Shown one piece after another: positions 15,792-25,386 of a stretch of DNA of 51,958 nucleotides. Within the stretch, counting starts at the first letter, position 1; the number at the start of each line of letters is the position of its first letter. The notes under the pieces were generated by a model. The model saw nothing but the letters and a program-made list of their open reading frames with translations. It did no database searches and was not told the DNA's origin. A program made the translations under genes and the position numbers. The stretch spans positions 1 to 51,958 of the forward strand of contig JAPPOV010000006.1 of the NCBI GenBank assembly GCA_028873595.1. The letters are read 5' to 3'. Source of the DNA: Gemmatimonadota bacterium. Lineage in GTDB: Bacteria; Gemmatimonadota; Gemmatimonadetes; Longimicrobiales; Gaopeijiaceae.

Positions 15792-16877
15792 GTGGCCGAA
15801 ACCAAGACGAAGGCCAAGAAGTCTTCCAAGAAGAGCGATCCGCTCGCGGAGCATGGCATCAGCGAGGAGCTCGGGCTCGACCTGATGCGCGACATGCTGC
15901 TGTACCGGCGGTTCGAAGAGAAAGCGGAAGAGGCCTACGCGATCGGCAAGATCGGTGGCTTCTGTCACCTGCACATCGGTCAGGAAGCCGGAGCCGCAGG
16001 AAGCATCAAGCCGTTGCGGCCCGACGACTATGTCATGAGCGCGTACCGGGAGCACACGCAGGCGCTCGCGAAGGGTGTCTCACCGAACGCAGTCATGGCC
16101 GAGCTCTACGGGCGAGCAGATGGCGCTTCGGGTGGCAAGGGCGGCTCAATGCACATCTTCGATGCGGACTGCCGCTTCATGGGCGGTCACGGCATCGTCG
16201 GTGGTCAAGTTCCGCTCGCCACAGGGGTCGCCTGGAAGATCAAGTATCGGGGCGAAGACACGATCTCCCTGGTGTACATGGGTGACGCTGCGGTCAACCA
16301 GGGGGGGTTTCACGAGGCCCTCAACATGGCTGCGGTGTGGAACCTCCCCGCGATCTACGTTGTGGAGAATAATGAGTACGGGATGGGCACGGCGTTCAGT
16401 CGCGTGTCACGCACGGACATGTCGACCAAGTCGGCACCGTACGGAATTCCGGCACACACCGTGGACGGTCAGGACGTACTCGCCACGTATGCGTTCTTTC
16501 GTGACCTGGCCGACAAGGTTCGGCATGGCGCAGGACCACAGTTTGTGGAGCTCCAGACCTACCGGTTCCGCGGGCACTCCATGTCAGACCCGGTTTCCGG
16601 GACGTACCGGTCCGTCGAAGAAGTGGAGCAGGCCAAGGAAGAGCGCGACCCGATCGCCATCCTGCGCGATGTGCTCATGGACGCCGGGGCACTCGACCAG
16701 GCGGCGCTCGAGGAGATGGATGCCGAAGCGCGCCAGATTTCTGCCGAAGCAGCGGATTTCGCCGATGCGTCTCCGCTCCCGGACCCCTCTGCGCTCTATC
16801 AGAACGTGTGGGCTGAAATCAACCCGAATGGCCGGCTCTTCTTCGATGGTCGCCCTGAGTCCGAGGAGGCCAGCTGA
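15792..16877 (+). CDS. pdhA: Pyruvate dehydrogenase E1 component, alpha subunit
   Basis: Thiamine-diphosphate-dependent decarboxylase subunit of the pyruvate dehydrogenase complex. The start is GTG 15792, one base after the lipA stop; the 361 residues begin with a lysine-rich leader and then match the family. Key segments are the TPP-binding GDAAVNQGGFHEALNMA...VVENN and the phosphorylation-loop-like RFRGHSMSDP. It forms the alpha2-beta2 E1 with the next gene. A branched-chain 2-oxoacid role is possible, but the HSMSDP loop and the gene order favour pyruvate. Confidence 0.93.
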   Translation: MAETKTKAKKSSKKSDPLAEHGISEELGLDLMRDMLLYRRFEEKAEEAYAIGKIGGFCHLHIGQEAGAAGSIKPLRPDDYVMSAYREHTQALAKGVSPNAVMAELYGRADGASGGKGGSMHIFDADCRFMGGHGIVGGQVPLATGVAWKIKYRGEDTISLVYMGDAAVNQGGFHEALNMAAVWNLPAIYVVENNEYGMGTAFSRVSRTDMSTKSAPYGIPAHTVDGQDVLATYAFFRDLADKVRHGAGPQFVELQTYRFRGHSMSDPVSGTYRSVEEVEQAKEERDPIAILRDVLMDAGALDQAALEEMDAEARQISAEAADFADASPLPDPSALYQNVWAEINPNGRLFFDGRPESEEAS

Positions 16878-17857
16878 TGGCGGTCATGACCTACCGAGAG
16901 GCGCTCAACGAAGCCCTTCGCGAAGAGATGGAGCGTGACCCTGACGTCTTCCTCATGGGTGAGGAGGTCGCCGAGTACGACGGAGCGTACAAGGTCTCGA
17001 AAGGACTCCTCGAAGAGTTTGGTGATCAGCGAATCGTCGACTCACCGATTTCCGAGCTCGGGTTTACGGGGCTCGGAGTCGGCGCCGCGATGGCCGGTCT
17101 GCGGCCGGTCATCGAGTTCATGACGTTCAACTTCGCCTTTCTGGCCATCGATCAGGTCATCAACTCGGCTGCAAAGATGTACTACATGTCGGAAGGCCAG
17201 TTTCCGATGCCGATCGTCTTTCGCGGACCGACCGGGGCCGCGCTTCAGCTGTCCGCGCAGCATTCGCAGGCGTGTGAGACGTACTATTCGCATGCGCCCG
17301 GTTGTAAGGTGGTCACGCCCGGCACACCGGCCGACGCGAAAGGCCTCCTCAAGGCCGCGATACGGGACAACGATCCCGTCGCCTTCATGGAGGGCGAGCT
17401 GCTCTACAACTTCAAGGGGGAGGTGCCCGAGGACGACGATTTCGTCATCCCGCTCGGCGTCGCCGATCTGAAGCACGAGGGTGGCGACGTGTCGATCATC
17501 ACACATGGGAAAATGATTCACGTCGCACTTCAAGCGGCGCAGAAGCTCGAGAAGGACGGCATCCACGCCGACGTTCTCGACCTTCGCACCATCCGTCCGC
17601 TCGACATGGATGCGATCCTCAAGACCGTGAAGAAGACCAACCGGGCCGTGTACCTCGAAGAGGGTTGGCCCTATGCCGGAACGGGAGCTCAAATCGTCGC
17701 GATGATCCAGGAGGAGGCGTTCGATGACCTGGACGCGCCGATCATCCGTGTCACTCAGGCGGACGTTCCGATGCCCTATGCCAAGAACCTCGAGATCCTC
17801 GCCAAGCCTTCGGCGAAGCACGTGATCGAGGCCGTCAACAAAGTCCTGTACCGATAG
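16877..17857 (+). CDS. pdhB: Pyruvate dehydrogenase E1 component, beta subunit
   Basis: Partner of the alpha subunit in the E1 heterotetramer. The start ATG overlaps the pdhA stop by one base (TGATG), ensuring equal synthesis. The 326 residues show the transketolase-type pyrimidine-binding domain (MTYREALNEALREEMERD, then FLMGEEVAEYDGAYKVSKGL with the catalytic Glu) and the C-terminal domain (VSIITHGKMIHVALQAA, then DLRTIRPLD). The length is typical. Three bases separate it from pdhC. Confidence 0.96.
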   Translation: MAVMTYREALNEALREEMERDPDVFLMGEEVAEYDGAYKVSKGLLEEFGDQRIVDSPISELGFTGLGVGAAMAGLRPVIEFMTFNFAFLAIDQVINSAAKMYYMSEGQFPMPIVFRGPTGAALQLSAQHSQACETYYSHAPGCKVVTPGTPADAKGLLKAAIRDNDPVAFMEGELLYNFKGEVPEDDDFVIPLGVADLKHEGGDVSIITHGKMIHVALQAAQKLEKDGIHADVLDLRTIRPLDMDAILKTVKKTNRAVYLEEGWPYAGTGAQIVAMIQEEAFDDLDAPIIRVTQADVPMPYAKNLEILAKPSAKHVIEAVNKVLYR

Positions 17858-17859
17858 CT

Positions 17860-19137
17860 ATGGCGACCAAAGTCCACATGGAAGCACTCTCCCCTACGAT
17901 GGAGGAGGGTCAGCTCGTTCAGTGGCTGAAGGCCGAAGGCGATTCGATCGCCAGCGGCGACATTCTGGCCGAAATTGAAACCGACAAAGCCACGATGGAG
18001 TTGGTTGCCCGGGGAGATGGGATCTTGCGAAAGATCTTCCTGGACGCGGGAGGCACCGCCGAAGTCGGGGCGGTGATTGGTGTCATCGCGTCGGAAGAGG
18101 AGGACATCTCCGGAATCGAGGGTGTGTCAGCCGCGGTTGGCGCCGGTGCCCCCGAGCCCGCGGAGGCCGCTGCGCCGGCCGCGGCGGCTCCCGAGCCCGC
18201 GACACCTCCAGCGCCACCTGCGACACCTGCCCCTGAGGCTTCTGTCCCCGCAGCTCCGGTCGCCGCGGGTGGCCGAGTGAAGGCTTCGCCCCTGGCTCGC
18301 CGCCTTGCAGAAGAGATGGGTGTGGACCTGTCTCAGGTGGCTGGCTCCGGTCCGGCGGGGCGGATCGTGAAGCGCGATGTGGAAGCTGCGAAGGCAGCGG
18401 GTGTGTCGTCACCTGCACCATCCGCTCCCGCCTGGACACCTGACGAAGCGGAGTACGAGGACGTTCAGACGTCTCAGATGCGCAAGACCATTGCAAAGCG
18501 TCTGGTCACGTCGATCGGACCGGTTCCGACCTTCTATCTCACTGTCGACATCGACATGGGACGAGTCATGGATGCCCGGAAGAGCATCAATACGATGCTC
18601 GAGAAGGACGGTCTCAAGGTCTCCATCAACGACATCGTGCTGAAAGCGGTGGCGGGAGCCCTGCGCCAACACCCCAATTGCAACGCACAGTGGCACGACG
18701 GCTTCATCCGTCGGTTCAATTCCGTGCACCTCGGTGTCGCGGTCGCGGTCGACGACGGTCTGATCACGCCGATCGTGAAGCACGCCCACCTCAAAGGCCT
18801 CACGCAGATCGGCGCTGAGGTGAAGGAGCTCGCGGGACGTGCTCGCGAGAAGAAGCTCATGCCGGAGGAGTATACGGGGGCCACGTTCTCCGTCTCGAAC
18901 CTCGGTATGTTCGGCATCCACGAGTTCACGGCAATCATCAACCCGCCCGAGGCCGGGATTCTCGCGGTTGGCGGAATCGAGCAGACCCCGGTCGCCGTCG
19001 ATGGGGAGGTCGTCGTCCGTCCGCGTATGCGGATCACCATGAGTTGCGACCACCGGGTGATCGACGGCGCGCAGGGCTCACGCTTCCTGCAGACACTGAA
19101 GGGCATGCTGGAGGAGCCGACGGCGATTCTGCTCTAG
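17860..19137 (+). CDS. pdhC: Dihydrolipoamide acetyltransferase, E2 of pyruvate dehydrogenase
   Basis: Core acyltransferase of 425 residues. One lipoyl domain (residues 1-80) carries the lipoylated Lys43 in EIETDKATM. An Ala/Pro-rich flexible linker (about 90-140) follows, then the peripheral E1/E3-binding domain (ASPLARRLAEEMGVDLSQV...GPAGRIVKRDV). The catalytic domain contains the His-Asp motif in SCDHRVIDGAQG. The E3 partner is encoded apart at 23973. lipA at the head of the operon supplies the cofactor. Confidence 0.97.
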   Translation: MATKVHMEALSPTMEEGQLVQWLKAEGDSIASGDILAEIETDKATMELVARGDGILRKIFLDAGGTAEVGAVIGVIASEEEDISGIEGVSAAVGAGAPEPAEAAAPAAAAPEPATPPAPPATPAPEASVPAAPVAAGGRVKASPLARRLAEEMGVDLSQVAGSGPAGRIVKRDVEAAKAAGVSSPAPSAPAWTPDEAEYEDVQTSQMRKTIAKRLVTSIGPVPTFYLTVDIDMGRVMDARKSINTMLEKDGLKVSINDIVLKAVAGALRQHPNCNAQWHDGFIRRFNSVHLGVAVAVDDGLITPIVKHAHLKGLTQIGAEVKELAGRAREKKLMPEEYTGATFSVSNLGMFGIHEFTAIINPPEAGILAVGGIEQTPVAVDGEVVVRPRMRITMSCDHRVIDGAQGSRFLQTLKGMLEEPTAILL

Positions 19138-19371
19138 GCAGGTCATCTCTGTCGTGTAGCGTTGCGCATCCCGTGCCGGCAGCTGGCCTCCGGGCAGCGG
19201 TTTATCCGTCGGTCCTGGTGGCTTGTCGCCCCGCGTGGAGCTGAGCCGGGGCTGACTCGAAGCAAGTTGCAGGCCTTGTCATGACGCCTCAGGAGGCCGA
19301 TCTGGCGCTCCTCAGAGCCCGTCGTACGTTAATCCTCCACATCTTGTCGGGGGACCGACCAACCGTAGCAC

Positions 19372-19377
19372 GAGGTG
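19372..19377 (+). promoter_or_regulatory. Ribosome site deciding the S9 peptidase start
   Basis: GAGGTG five bases before ATG 19383. The upstream in-frame ATG at 19281 would put an arginine-rich, non-secretory leader ahead of the signal peptide and is rejected. Confidence 0.55.
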
Positions 19378-19382
19378 CCGTG

Positions 19383-21431
19383 ATGTCTGCCAAGACTTTC
19401 TTTGTTCGTCCGGGCGCGATGGCGCTCCTGGCCGCACTCGCATTCACGTTGGCGCAGTCTGAGGTTGCCGCGCAGGACTCGGCGATGCGCACGATCGACC
19501 TCGAGATGTATCTCGATCTGGAGAGCGTTTCGAATCCGCAGATCGCTCCGGACGGATCCCAGGTCGTGTATACGCGCGGTTGGGTCGACAAGATGAACGA
19601 CCGTCGTGAGTCGTCGATCTGGATCATGAACAGCGACGGATCCAAGAACCGATTCCTGGTCGATGGGTCGGGTCCGATCTGGTCGCCGGACGGCACGCGA
19701 ATCGCGTACACCGCGTCCGGTGAGCCCGAAGGCACGCAGATCTTCGTGCGCTGGATGGACGACGAGGGTGCGACCAGCCAAATCACCCGACTCGAGTCGA
19801 GCCCGAGCGGCATTCGCTGGTCGCCGGATGGCGAGCATTTGTCGTTCTCCATGAACGTTGACGCGGAGCCGGCGTTCATGGTAAACCCTCCGGGGCGACC
19901 GGATGGTGCGGAATGGGTCGAGTCGCCGAGGGTCGTGACCAGGGCTGACTACAGGCAGGATCGGGTCGGGTTCGTGGATGGTGCCTGGCGGCACATCTTC
20001 GTGGTCCCCGCTGAAGGCGGGACGGCACGCCAGCTCACCGACGGCGATTGGAACCACTCGACGGGTGAGTGGACGCCGGACGGCGAAGAGCTCGTCTTCT
20101 CGTCGCTCCGTACCGCCGATGCCGAGCTTGCCTGGCGACAGTCGGAAGTGTACGCCGTCGGGGTCATGTCGGGTGCCATCCGGCAGTTGACCACGCGTAA
20201 TGGCCAGGACTTCTCACCGCTGCCGTCACCCACGGGCGACCTGATCGCGTATCGCGGCAGTGACTGGCACGACGACACGTACCGCAATGCAGGGATCTAC
20301 GTGATGGGCCGCGATGGCTCGAGCCCACGGCTGATCTCGGGTGGCTTCGATCGATCGATCAACGGGATGCAATGGGCCAAGGACGGAAGTGGTCTGTACC
20401 TCACCGTGAGCTCTGAGGGTAGCCGAAACCTGCACTTCGCCTCGGTGGACGGCGGCGTCGAGGCGATCTCCGAGGGCGAGCACATGTTCGCGCTCAGCTC
20501 GTTCACCGCCGACGGCCAGGCCGTGGGCACATACACGAGCCCCCAGGTGCCGTCGGACATCGTCGCCTTCCATCTAGACAACGCGAACGACCGGGCGCAG
20601 CTGACGCATGTCAACGAAGACGTCCTCGGTGGCGTGACGCTCGGTGAAGTCGAAGAGATCTGGTACGAGTCGGTTGAGGACTACGACATCCAGGGCTGGA
20701 TCATCTACCCGCCGGATTTCGATCCGACCAAGAAGTATCCCCTCATGCTCTCGATCCATGGGGGCCCGCACGGCATGTACAACGTGGGCTTCAACTTCGG
20801 GTGGCAGGAGCACGCTGCGAACGGCTATGTGATCCTCTACACGAACCCCCGGGGCAGCTCCGGCTACGGCAGCGCGTTCGGTAATTCGATCAAGCGGGCA
20901 TACCCCGGCAAGGATTTCGACGACTTGATGGCGGGTGTCGACCTGGTCGTGGACCGTGGGTACATCGACGAAGAGAACATGTTCGTGTACGGCTGCTCCG
21001 GAGGGGGCGTGCTCACGTCCTGGGTCGTCGGTCACACCGATCGCTTCGCGGCGGCTTCAGCGAATTGTCCGGTGACGAACTGGCTCTCCTTTGTCGGGAC
21101 GACGGACGGGATCGGCTGGTACAGGAATTTCGATAACTTCCCGTGGGACGACCCCAGTGAGCACCTGCGCCGTTCTCCGCTCATGTATGTCGGCAACGTG
21201 ACGACGCCGACGATGCTCATGACCGGGGTCAACGATCTGCGGACGCCGATGCCCCAGACGGAGGAGTATTATGCTGCTCTCAAGGTGCTGGGTGTGGAGA
21301 CAGCCATGATTCGGTTCAACAACGAGTGGCATGGCACATCGAGCACGCCTTCGAACTTCCTTCGTACGCAGCTTTTCCTCCGTGAATGGTTCGAGATGCA
21401 CTCCCGCGGCCGACCGGTCACGGAGGACTGA
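19383..21431 (+). CDS. Secreted S9 family (acylaminoacyl/prolyl oligopeptidase-type) peptidase
   Basis: Exported serine peptidase of 682 residues. The signal peptide occupies residues 1-30 (PGAMALLAALAFTLAQSEVA, ending near AQ). A beta-propeller built from WD40/TolB-like blades follows (repeated WSPDG motifs, for example at IWSPDGTRIAY and IRWSPDGEHLSF). The C-terminal alpha/beta-hydrolase domain holds Ser539 in GCSGGG, Asp618 in GVNDLRTP and His650 in NEWHG. The nucleophile elbow differs from the usual GGSYGG but keeps G-x-S-x-G. The location is periplasmic or extracellular, for peptide scavenging. It is monocistronic, ending in a strong terminator. Confidence 0.93.
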   Translation: MSAKTFFVRPGAMALLAALAFTLAQSEVAAQDSAMRTIDLEMYLDLESVSNPQIAPDGSQVVYTRGWVDKMNDRRESSIWIMNSDGSKNRFLVDGSGPIWSPDGTRIAYTASGEPEGTQIFVRWMDDEGATSQITRLESSPSGIRWSPDGEHLSFSMNVDAEPAFMVNPPGRPDGAEWVESPRVVTRADYRQDRVGFVDGAWRHIFVVPAEGGTARQLTDGDWNHSTGEWTPDGEELVFSSLRTADAELAWRQSEVYAVGVMSGAIRQLTTRNGQDFSPLPSPTGDLIAYRGSDWHDDTYRNAGIYVMGRDGSSPRLISGGFDRSINGMQWAKDGSGLYLTVSSEGSRNLHFASVDGGVEAISEGEHMFALSSFTADGQAVGTYTSPQVPSDIVAFHLDNANDRAQLTHVNEDVLGGVTLGEVEEIWYESVEDYDIQGWIIYPPDFDPTKKYPLMLSIHGGPHGMYNVGFNFGWQEHAANGYVILYTNPRGSSGYGSAFGNSIKRAYPGKDFDDLMAGVDLVVDRGYIDEENMFVYGCSGGGVLTSWVVGHTDRFAAASANCPVTNWLSFVGTTDGIGWYRNFDNFPWDDPSEHLRRSPLMYVGNVTTPTMLMTGVNDLRTPMPQTEEYYAALKVLGVETAMIRFNNEWHGTSSTPSNFLRTQLFLREWFEMHSRGRPVTED

Positions 21432-21479
21432 CCGGGCAGGCACCCGGTGGCCGGAATGACTTCGGCCGATAGAGCGCCA

Positions 21480-21515
21480 GAGGGCCGGGTGAGTATTCAC
21501 CCGGCCCTCTTCTCT
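21480..21515 (+). terminator. Strong terminator between convergent genes
   Basis: A perfect 13-bp stem (GAGGGCCGGGTGA / TCACCCGGCCCTC) with a GTAT loop, followed by a pyrimidine-rich TTCTCTT. It lies between the S9 peptidase and the reverse-strand acyltransferase-like gene. Confidence 0.85.
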
Positions 21516-21556
21516 TCATAATTGCGACCCAGGCGGAGCATCTGGTGATTGGGTAT

Positions 21557-22696
21557 TCAGAGCTTCTTTTCGTAGATGCGCCAGCGCTTGTACGGGTGCA
21601 TGCCCATCGCAGCCATAGGTGTAGTCAACGCCTTGTTGTCATCCAGAATCCACGACGCCTCCGCTCCCTCGAAGCCGACCTCCTTCGCTCGACGAGCGGC
21701 CTCGTACGCAAAGAGGGGAAAGAGGCCTCTGTGACGGTACTCGGTGCGGAGTCCCATGAGGACGATTCGGCCTCGCTTGACCTTCGGGAGGTCTCGGAGG
21801 AGCCGGAGTACGGTCCCGGGCCACAGTCGGCCCGACGGCACGTGCCGGAGAACCCGATTGATATCGCGGACCACCATCATGAAGCCGACGGTCGCGCCCT
21901 CCGCTTCAGCGACAAACGAAAACTCGGGGAGGAGAACGGATTTCAGGTCCTTTGCAGTATGCCAGAAATCGTCCCATGACGGGGGCGTGAAGCCCCAGTT
22001 CCCATCCCACGCCTGACAGTAGAGATCGAGAACGTTCCGGGCTTCCTGTTCCAGTACGGCGACGTCGAGGGTCCGGAACGTGACGCCGGTGGTTTGCATG
22101 GTACGCTCGGCAAGTCGGCGGACTCGGTCCGGTACGGCGAGTGTGTCACCTTCGGGAATATCGTACCCGAGCAGGTCGCGCACTCCGACGTAACCGGTGG
22201 CTTCGACCAGAGGGCCGTAATACGGTGGGTTCCAGGGTGTCATGATGGCGGCCGGGTGCTCCGAGCCCTCGACCAGGAGTCCAGACTCGTGATTCATGGA
22301 GGGACTGATCGGGCCTCGAGCACGATCGAGGGAGCGATCACGGAGCCACGCCTCGGACTGGTCGAGCAATCTCGATGCGACCTCGGCGTCGTCGACTGTC
22401 TCAAAGAAGCCAAAGAACCCGACACGGTCGTCGTGATGTCGGTTGTGGCCCCGATTCTCGATGGCCGCGACGCGACCGACCGGGACGCCGTTTCGTTCAG
22501 CCACAAAGAGCGCCCGGTCGGCATGTCGATAGAATGGGTTCTTCGGGCTGATCGCATCACGGATCGCCATTCGCAGGGGCGGCACCCATGGGCCCGATGC
22601 TCCTCTCTGCGCGTTCTCATCGTTGACTCGCCAGGCGACGTCTATGAATCGTGCCATTCCCCGGCGTCCGTCGACCTGGCGAATCTCGAGCGTCAC
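21557..22696 (-). CDS. GNAT-fold acyltransferase-like protein (YghO-like)
   Basis: A 379-residue cytoplasmic protein of the large, mostly uncharacterised family that resembles N-acyltransferases of the GNAT fold. Conserved-looking blocks are FVAERNGVPVGRVAAIENRG (an acetyltransferase-type beta-strand pair), GPISPSMNHESGLLVEG, and a C-terminal GLRTEYRHRGLFPLFAYEAA resembling the acyl-CoA-binding loop (R-x-x-G-L-F). The GTG start at 22696 overlaps the stop of the glycosyltransferase gene (GTGA), so the two are one operon. A role in lipid or glycolipid decoration is a guess from that neighbour. The gene symbol is withheld. Confidence 0.7.
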   Translation of the reverse strand: MTLEIRQVDGRRGMARFIDVAWRVNDENAQRGASGPWVPPLRMAIRDAISPKNPFYRHADRALFVAERNGVPVGRVAAIENRGHNRHHDDRVGFFGFFETVDDAEVASRLLDQSEAWLRDRSLDRARGPISPSMNHESGLLVEGSEHPAAIMTPWNPPYYGPLVEATGYVGVRDLLGYDIPEGDTLAVPDRVRRLAERTMQTTGVTFRTLDVAVLEQEARNVLDLYCQAWDGNWGFTPPSWDDFWHTAKDLKSVLLPEFSFVAEAEGATVGFMMVVRDINRVLRHVPSGRLWPGTVLRLLRDLPKVKRGRIVLMGLRTEYRHRGLFPLFAYEAARRAKEVGFEGAEASWILDDNKALTTPMAAMGMHPYKRWRIYEKKL

Positions 22697-23808
22697 CGGG
22701 TCTCTCCGACGGAGTTCGTGTCGCGGTGCGCGGTGCGCTCAACGGCTTCGAGGAGGAGTTCGGGGGCCCGGGCCACCCAGGCGCGAAACTCGGTCACCTG
22801 CTCCGCATCGGGGATTGTCGGGTTTGCCCAGAAATCGTCGAGGTCGTCGTACGAACCTGCTCGCGCGATACCACACCGTTCTGCATCCCAGGCGTTCAGG
22901 GTCTGCTCGAACTGGCCCTCGGTCGGGACGGCGAGAATCGGCTTCCCGAGAAAGTATGCTTCACATAGCGACTCGAACCCTGCGGAGCCCACGTACGCAC
23001 GGCACCCCGCGAGACGCTCGAGGAACGCGTTCGCATCGAGATCGTGCGCATGGAAGCCGGGTGCCGACCTTGGCAGTGCGGAGCCCCCCCCCTGCACGAA
23101 GCAGTGAACCTCTGCTCCTGAGGTGCGCTGCCATTCCATCAGCGAAGTGCCGTATCCCGAGTTGAGCGCGTATGCCAGCAGGTACCCTCGGTCTCGGCTC
23201 TCGAGGCGATCGAGGCCGGGTCGCAGGAGCGGAGGTGCGACTTCGAGACCGTGCTCGGGGTCCGTCGAGATCGGGGAAAAGGAGAGCGCGACTTTTCGGT
23301 CGGTCCGTGTGGCCGTCGCCCGGGTGTAGGCCAGAATCGCCGAGCGATGGCGCGTCGGTCCGGGCAGATCGAGCAGCCCCCTGTGCAGGAACAGGTAGTT
23401 GTGCCCCACGGCGAGCGCTGGAGTCTGGCCTGGAAAGAGTCCTCTCGAGACGCCCGCCACCAGGTCCATCAGGTTCACGACGACATCCGCGTTCTCCACG
23501 TTCTCGGCGATCCTCACGGCCGATCGGAAGAAGCGTGGACTACGCCGCACAGCATCACCGACGGTGCGGGAGACTGACACGCCTCGGCGATCATGGCCGG
23601 GGACCTGAACCGGAGCGTCGAACTCGAGGACTGGTGCCCCGACAGCCTCCAGGAAGTATTCGGGAACCGTGCGGTGATGACTGCGCCCAATCATCACACG
23701 GCTGATCTCATGGCCGGCGTCTCGCAGTATTGAAGCCAGTGCGAGCGCCTGCGTCATGTGTCCCCGGCCCTCGCCCTGGACGACGAATACAACCCTCAAT
23801 GCGCGCAT
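22693..23808 (-). CDS. Glycosyltransferase, MurG/UGT-like (GT-B fold)
   Basis: A 371-residue GT-B type glycosyltransferase. The N-terminal nucleotide-fold strand and loop VVFVVQGEGRGHMTQALALA is the typical glycine-rich acceptor-side motif. The C-terminal sugar-nucleotide site is seen in CRAYVGSAGFESLCEAYFLG followed by KPILAVPTEGQFEQTLNAWD, the pattern of MurG/UGT and archaeal MJ1255-type enzymes. There is no signal peptide. It is the first gene of a two-gene reverse operon with the acyltransferase-like gene. The substrate is not inferable; a surface or lipid glycan is most likely. Confidence 0.85.
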   Translation of the reverse strand: MRALRVVFVVQGEGRGHMTQALALASILRDAGHEISRVMIGRSHHRTVPEYFLEAVGAPVLEFDAPVQVPGHDRRGVSVSRTVGDAVRRSPRFFRSAVRIAENVENADVVVNLMDLVAGVSRGLFPGQTPALAVGHNYLFLHRGLLDLPGPTRHRSAILAYTRATATRTDRKVALSFSPISTDPEHGLEVAPPLLRPGLDRLESRDRGYLLAYALNSGYGTSLMEWQRTSGAEVHCFVQGGGSALPRSAPGFHAHDLDANAFLERLAGCRAYVGSAGFESLCEAYFLGKPILAVPTEGQFEQTLNAWDAERCGIARAGSYDDLDDFWANPTIPDAEQVTEFRAWVARAPELLLEAVERTAHRDTNSVGETR

Positions 23809-23877
23809 GTGTGAAAAGTCTCACGCTCGGCGGGCGAGCGATACCCGACAGTCCCGGGACTGCGCCGAAGAGCCGTC

Positions 23878-23906
23878 TTTACCGACCTCGGGCGCTCGTC
23901 TACCTT
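23878..23906 (+). promoter_or_regulatory. Candidate lpdA promoter
   Basis: TTTACC (23878-23883), a 17-base spacer and TACCTT (23901-23906) resemble a weak sigma-70-type promoter in the divergent region ahead of lpdA. A similar TCTACC-CTTCG string occurs in the candidate promoter at 29088-29116. Confidence 0.3.
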
Positions 23907-23935
23907 CGAGGACTTGAAACCCTTTGAATATCTAG

Positions 23936-23951
23936 GAATCCTGAGGGATTC
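23936..23951. promoter_or_regulatory. Inverted repeat upstream of lpdA, possible operator
   Basis: GAATCC-TGAG-GGATTC, a perfect 6-bp inverted repeat 22 bases before the lpdA GTG. The MarR-type regulator gene follows lpdA, and such proteins bind short palindromes, so this is a candidate autoregulatory operator. It could equally be a small mRNA hairpin. Confidence 0.35.
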
Positions 23952-23972
23952 TGACTATACGGAGAGGCCTGC

Positions 23973-25376
23973 GTGGCTGACACGAACACCTTCGATCTGA
24001 TCGTCATCGGAAGTGGCCCCGGTGGCTACGTTGCCGCGATCCGCGCGGCGCAGCTCGGCATGAATGTGGCGTGCGTCGAGGATCAGGACCTGGGCGGCGT
24101 CTGTCTGAACATCGGATGCATCCCGACCAAGGCGATGCTCACGAGCGCTCTGCTCGCCAACGAAATGAAGAGCGGTGAGCAGCACGGTATCAAGGCCAAG
24201 GACGTGACGTTCGATCTCGCGCCTGCACAGGAGCGTAGCCGTCGTGTGGTCAAGCAGATGACCACAGGAATTGCGCACCTCTTCAAGAAGAACAAGGTGG
24301 CGCACATCGACGGCTTCGGACGGTTGGCCGGTGCCGGCAAGGTCGAGGTCGAGAAGGATGGTGCGAAGACCCTGTACGATGCGAAGCACATCGTGATCGC
24401 GACGGGATCGCGGCCGCGCGACCTTCCCGTGCTGAAGATCGACGAGGACCGCATCTGGTCGTCCACGGGTGCTCTCATGCAAACGTCTGCACCCGACTCA
24501 CTGTTCATCGTCGGTGCCGGTGCGATCGGCATGGAATTCGCCGACGTGTACGAATCGTTCGGGACGAAGGTCACGATCGTCGAGGCGATGGAGCACATCC
24601 TTCCGCTTGAGGACGTCGAGGTCTCGAAGTTCATGCAGCGTACGTATAAGAAGCGCGGCATGGACATCCACACCGGCGCCTTCTTTCAGAATGCCGACGT
24701 CAAGGCGGACGGTGTGACCGTCACCTTCAAGAACAAGAAGGGTGATCTTCAGACGATGGATGTGGACTATGTCCTGTCTGCGGTCGGGCGCGTTCCGAAT
24801 TCCGAAAATCTCGGCCTCGACTCGGTCGGCGTGAATGTCGACGACCGTGGCTTCATCGTTGTGGATGAGCAGCTTCGGACCAACGTGCCGGGTGTCTATG
24901 CGATCGGTGATGTGGCGGGACATCAGCTCCTCGCGCACAAAGCTTCGCACGAGGGCATCGTCTGCGTCGAGCACATCGCAGGAGAGGGGCACCACACAGT
25001 TGACTACGGAAATGTGCCCAACTGTACCTACTGCCACCCGGAAGTGGCGTCGGTCGGGCTAACGGAGCAGCAGGCGAAAGACGCCGGTCACGATATCGAG
25101 GTTGGTAAGTTCCCGTGGGTTGGCATCGGGCGTGCGGTTGCGTCCGGACACTCCGACGGATTTGTGAAGATCATTCGTGACAAGCGGTATTCAGAGATTC
25201 TGGGCGCGCACATTGTGGGTCCGCACGCAACCGAACTCATCGCAGAGTTCGTGGTCGGGCGGCATCTCGAGGCGACTGTCGAGGAGATGGAGAAGGCCAT
25301 GCACCCGCACCCAACGCTTTCCGAAGGTGTCTCAGAGGGTGCTCTGGCCGCCTTGGGAAGACCGATCCACATATAG
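23973..25376 (+). CDS. lpdA: Dihydrolipoyl dehydrogenase (E3)
   Basis: FAD flavoprotein that reoxidises the lipoyl group of 2-oxoacid dehydrogenases and the glycine cleavage system, passing electrons to NAD. The 467 residues start at GTG 23973 behind GGAGAG. FAD motif GSGPGGY (residues 13-19), redox-active disulfide GGVCLNIGCIP, NAD motif VGAGAIGMEFADVY, a second FAD motif GVYAIGDVAG, and the C-terminal catalytic His-Glu HPHPTLSE are all present. It is separated from pdhABC by ~5 kb, so it may serve several complexes. The MarR gene follows after 10 bases. Confidence 0.97.
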   Translation: MADTNTFDLIVIGSGPGGYVAAIRAAQLGMNVACVEDQDLGGVCLNIGCIPTKAMLTSALLANEMKSGEQHGIKAKDVTFDLAPAQERSRRVVKQMTTGIAHLFKKNKVAHIDGFGRLAGAGKVEVEKDGAKTLYDAKHIVIATGSRPRDLPVLKIDEDRIWSSTGALMQTSAPDSLFIVGAGAIGMEFADVYESFGTKVTIVEAMEHILPLEDVEVSKFMQRTYKKRGMDIHTGAFFQNADVKADGVTVTFKNKKGDLQTMDVDYVLSAVGRVPNSENLGLDSVGVNVDDRGFIVVDEQLRTNVPGVYAIGDVAGHQLLAHKASHEGIVCVEHIAGEGHHTVDYGNVPNCTYCHPEVASVGLTEQQAKDAGHDIEVGKFPWVGIGRAVASGHSDGFVKIIRDKRYSEILGAHIVGPHATELIAEFVVGRHLEATVEEMEKAMHPHPTLSEGVSEGALAALGRPIHI

Positions 25377-25386
25377 GAAGCTCACT

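Noticed and set aside
18120..18280. Repeat-like Ala/Pro-coding stretch in pdhC
   Set aside because: It is the ordinary flexible linker between the lipoyl and peripheral-binding domains, not a mobile or tandem-repeat element.
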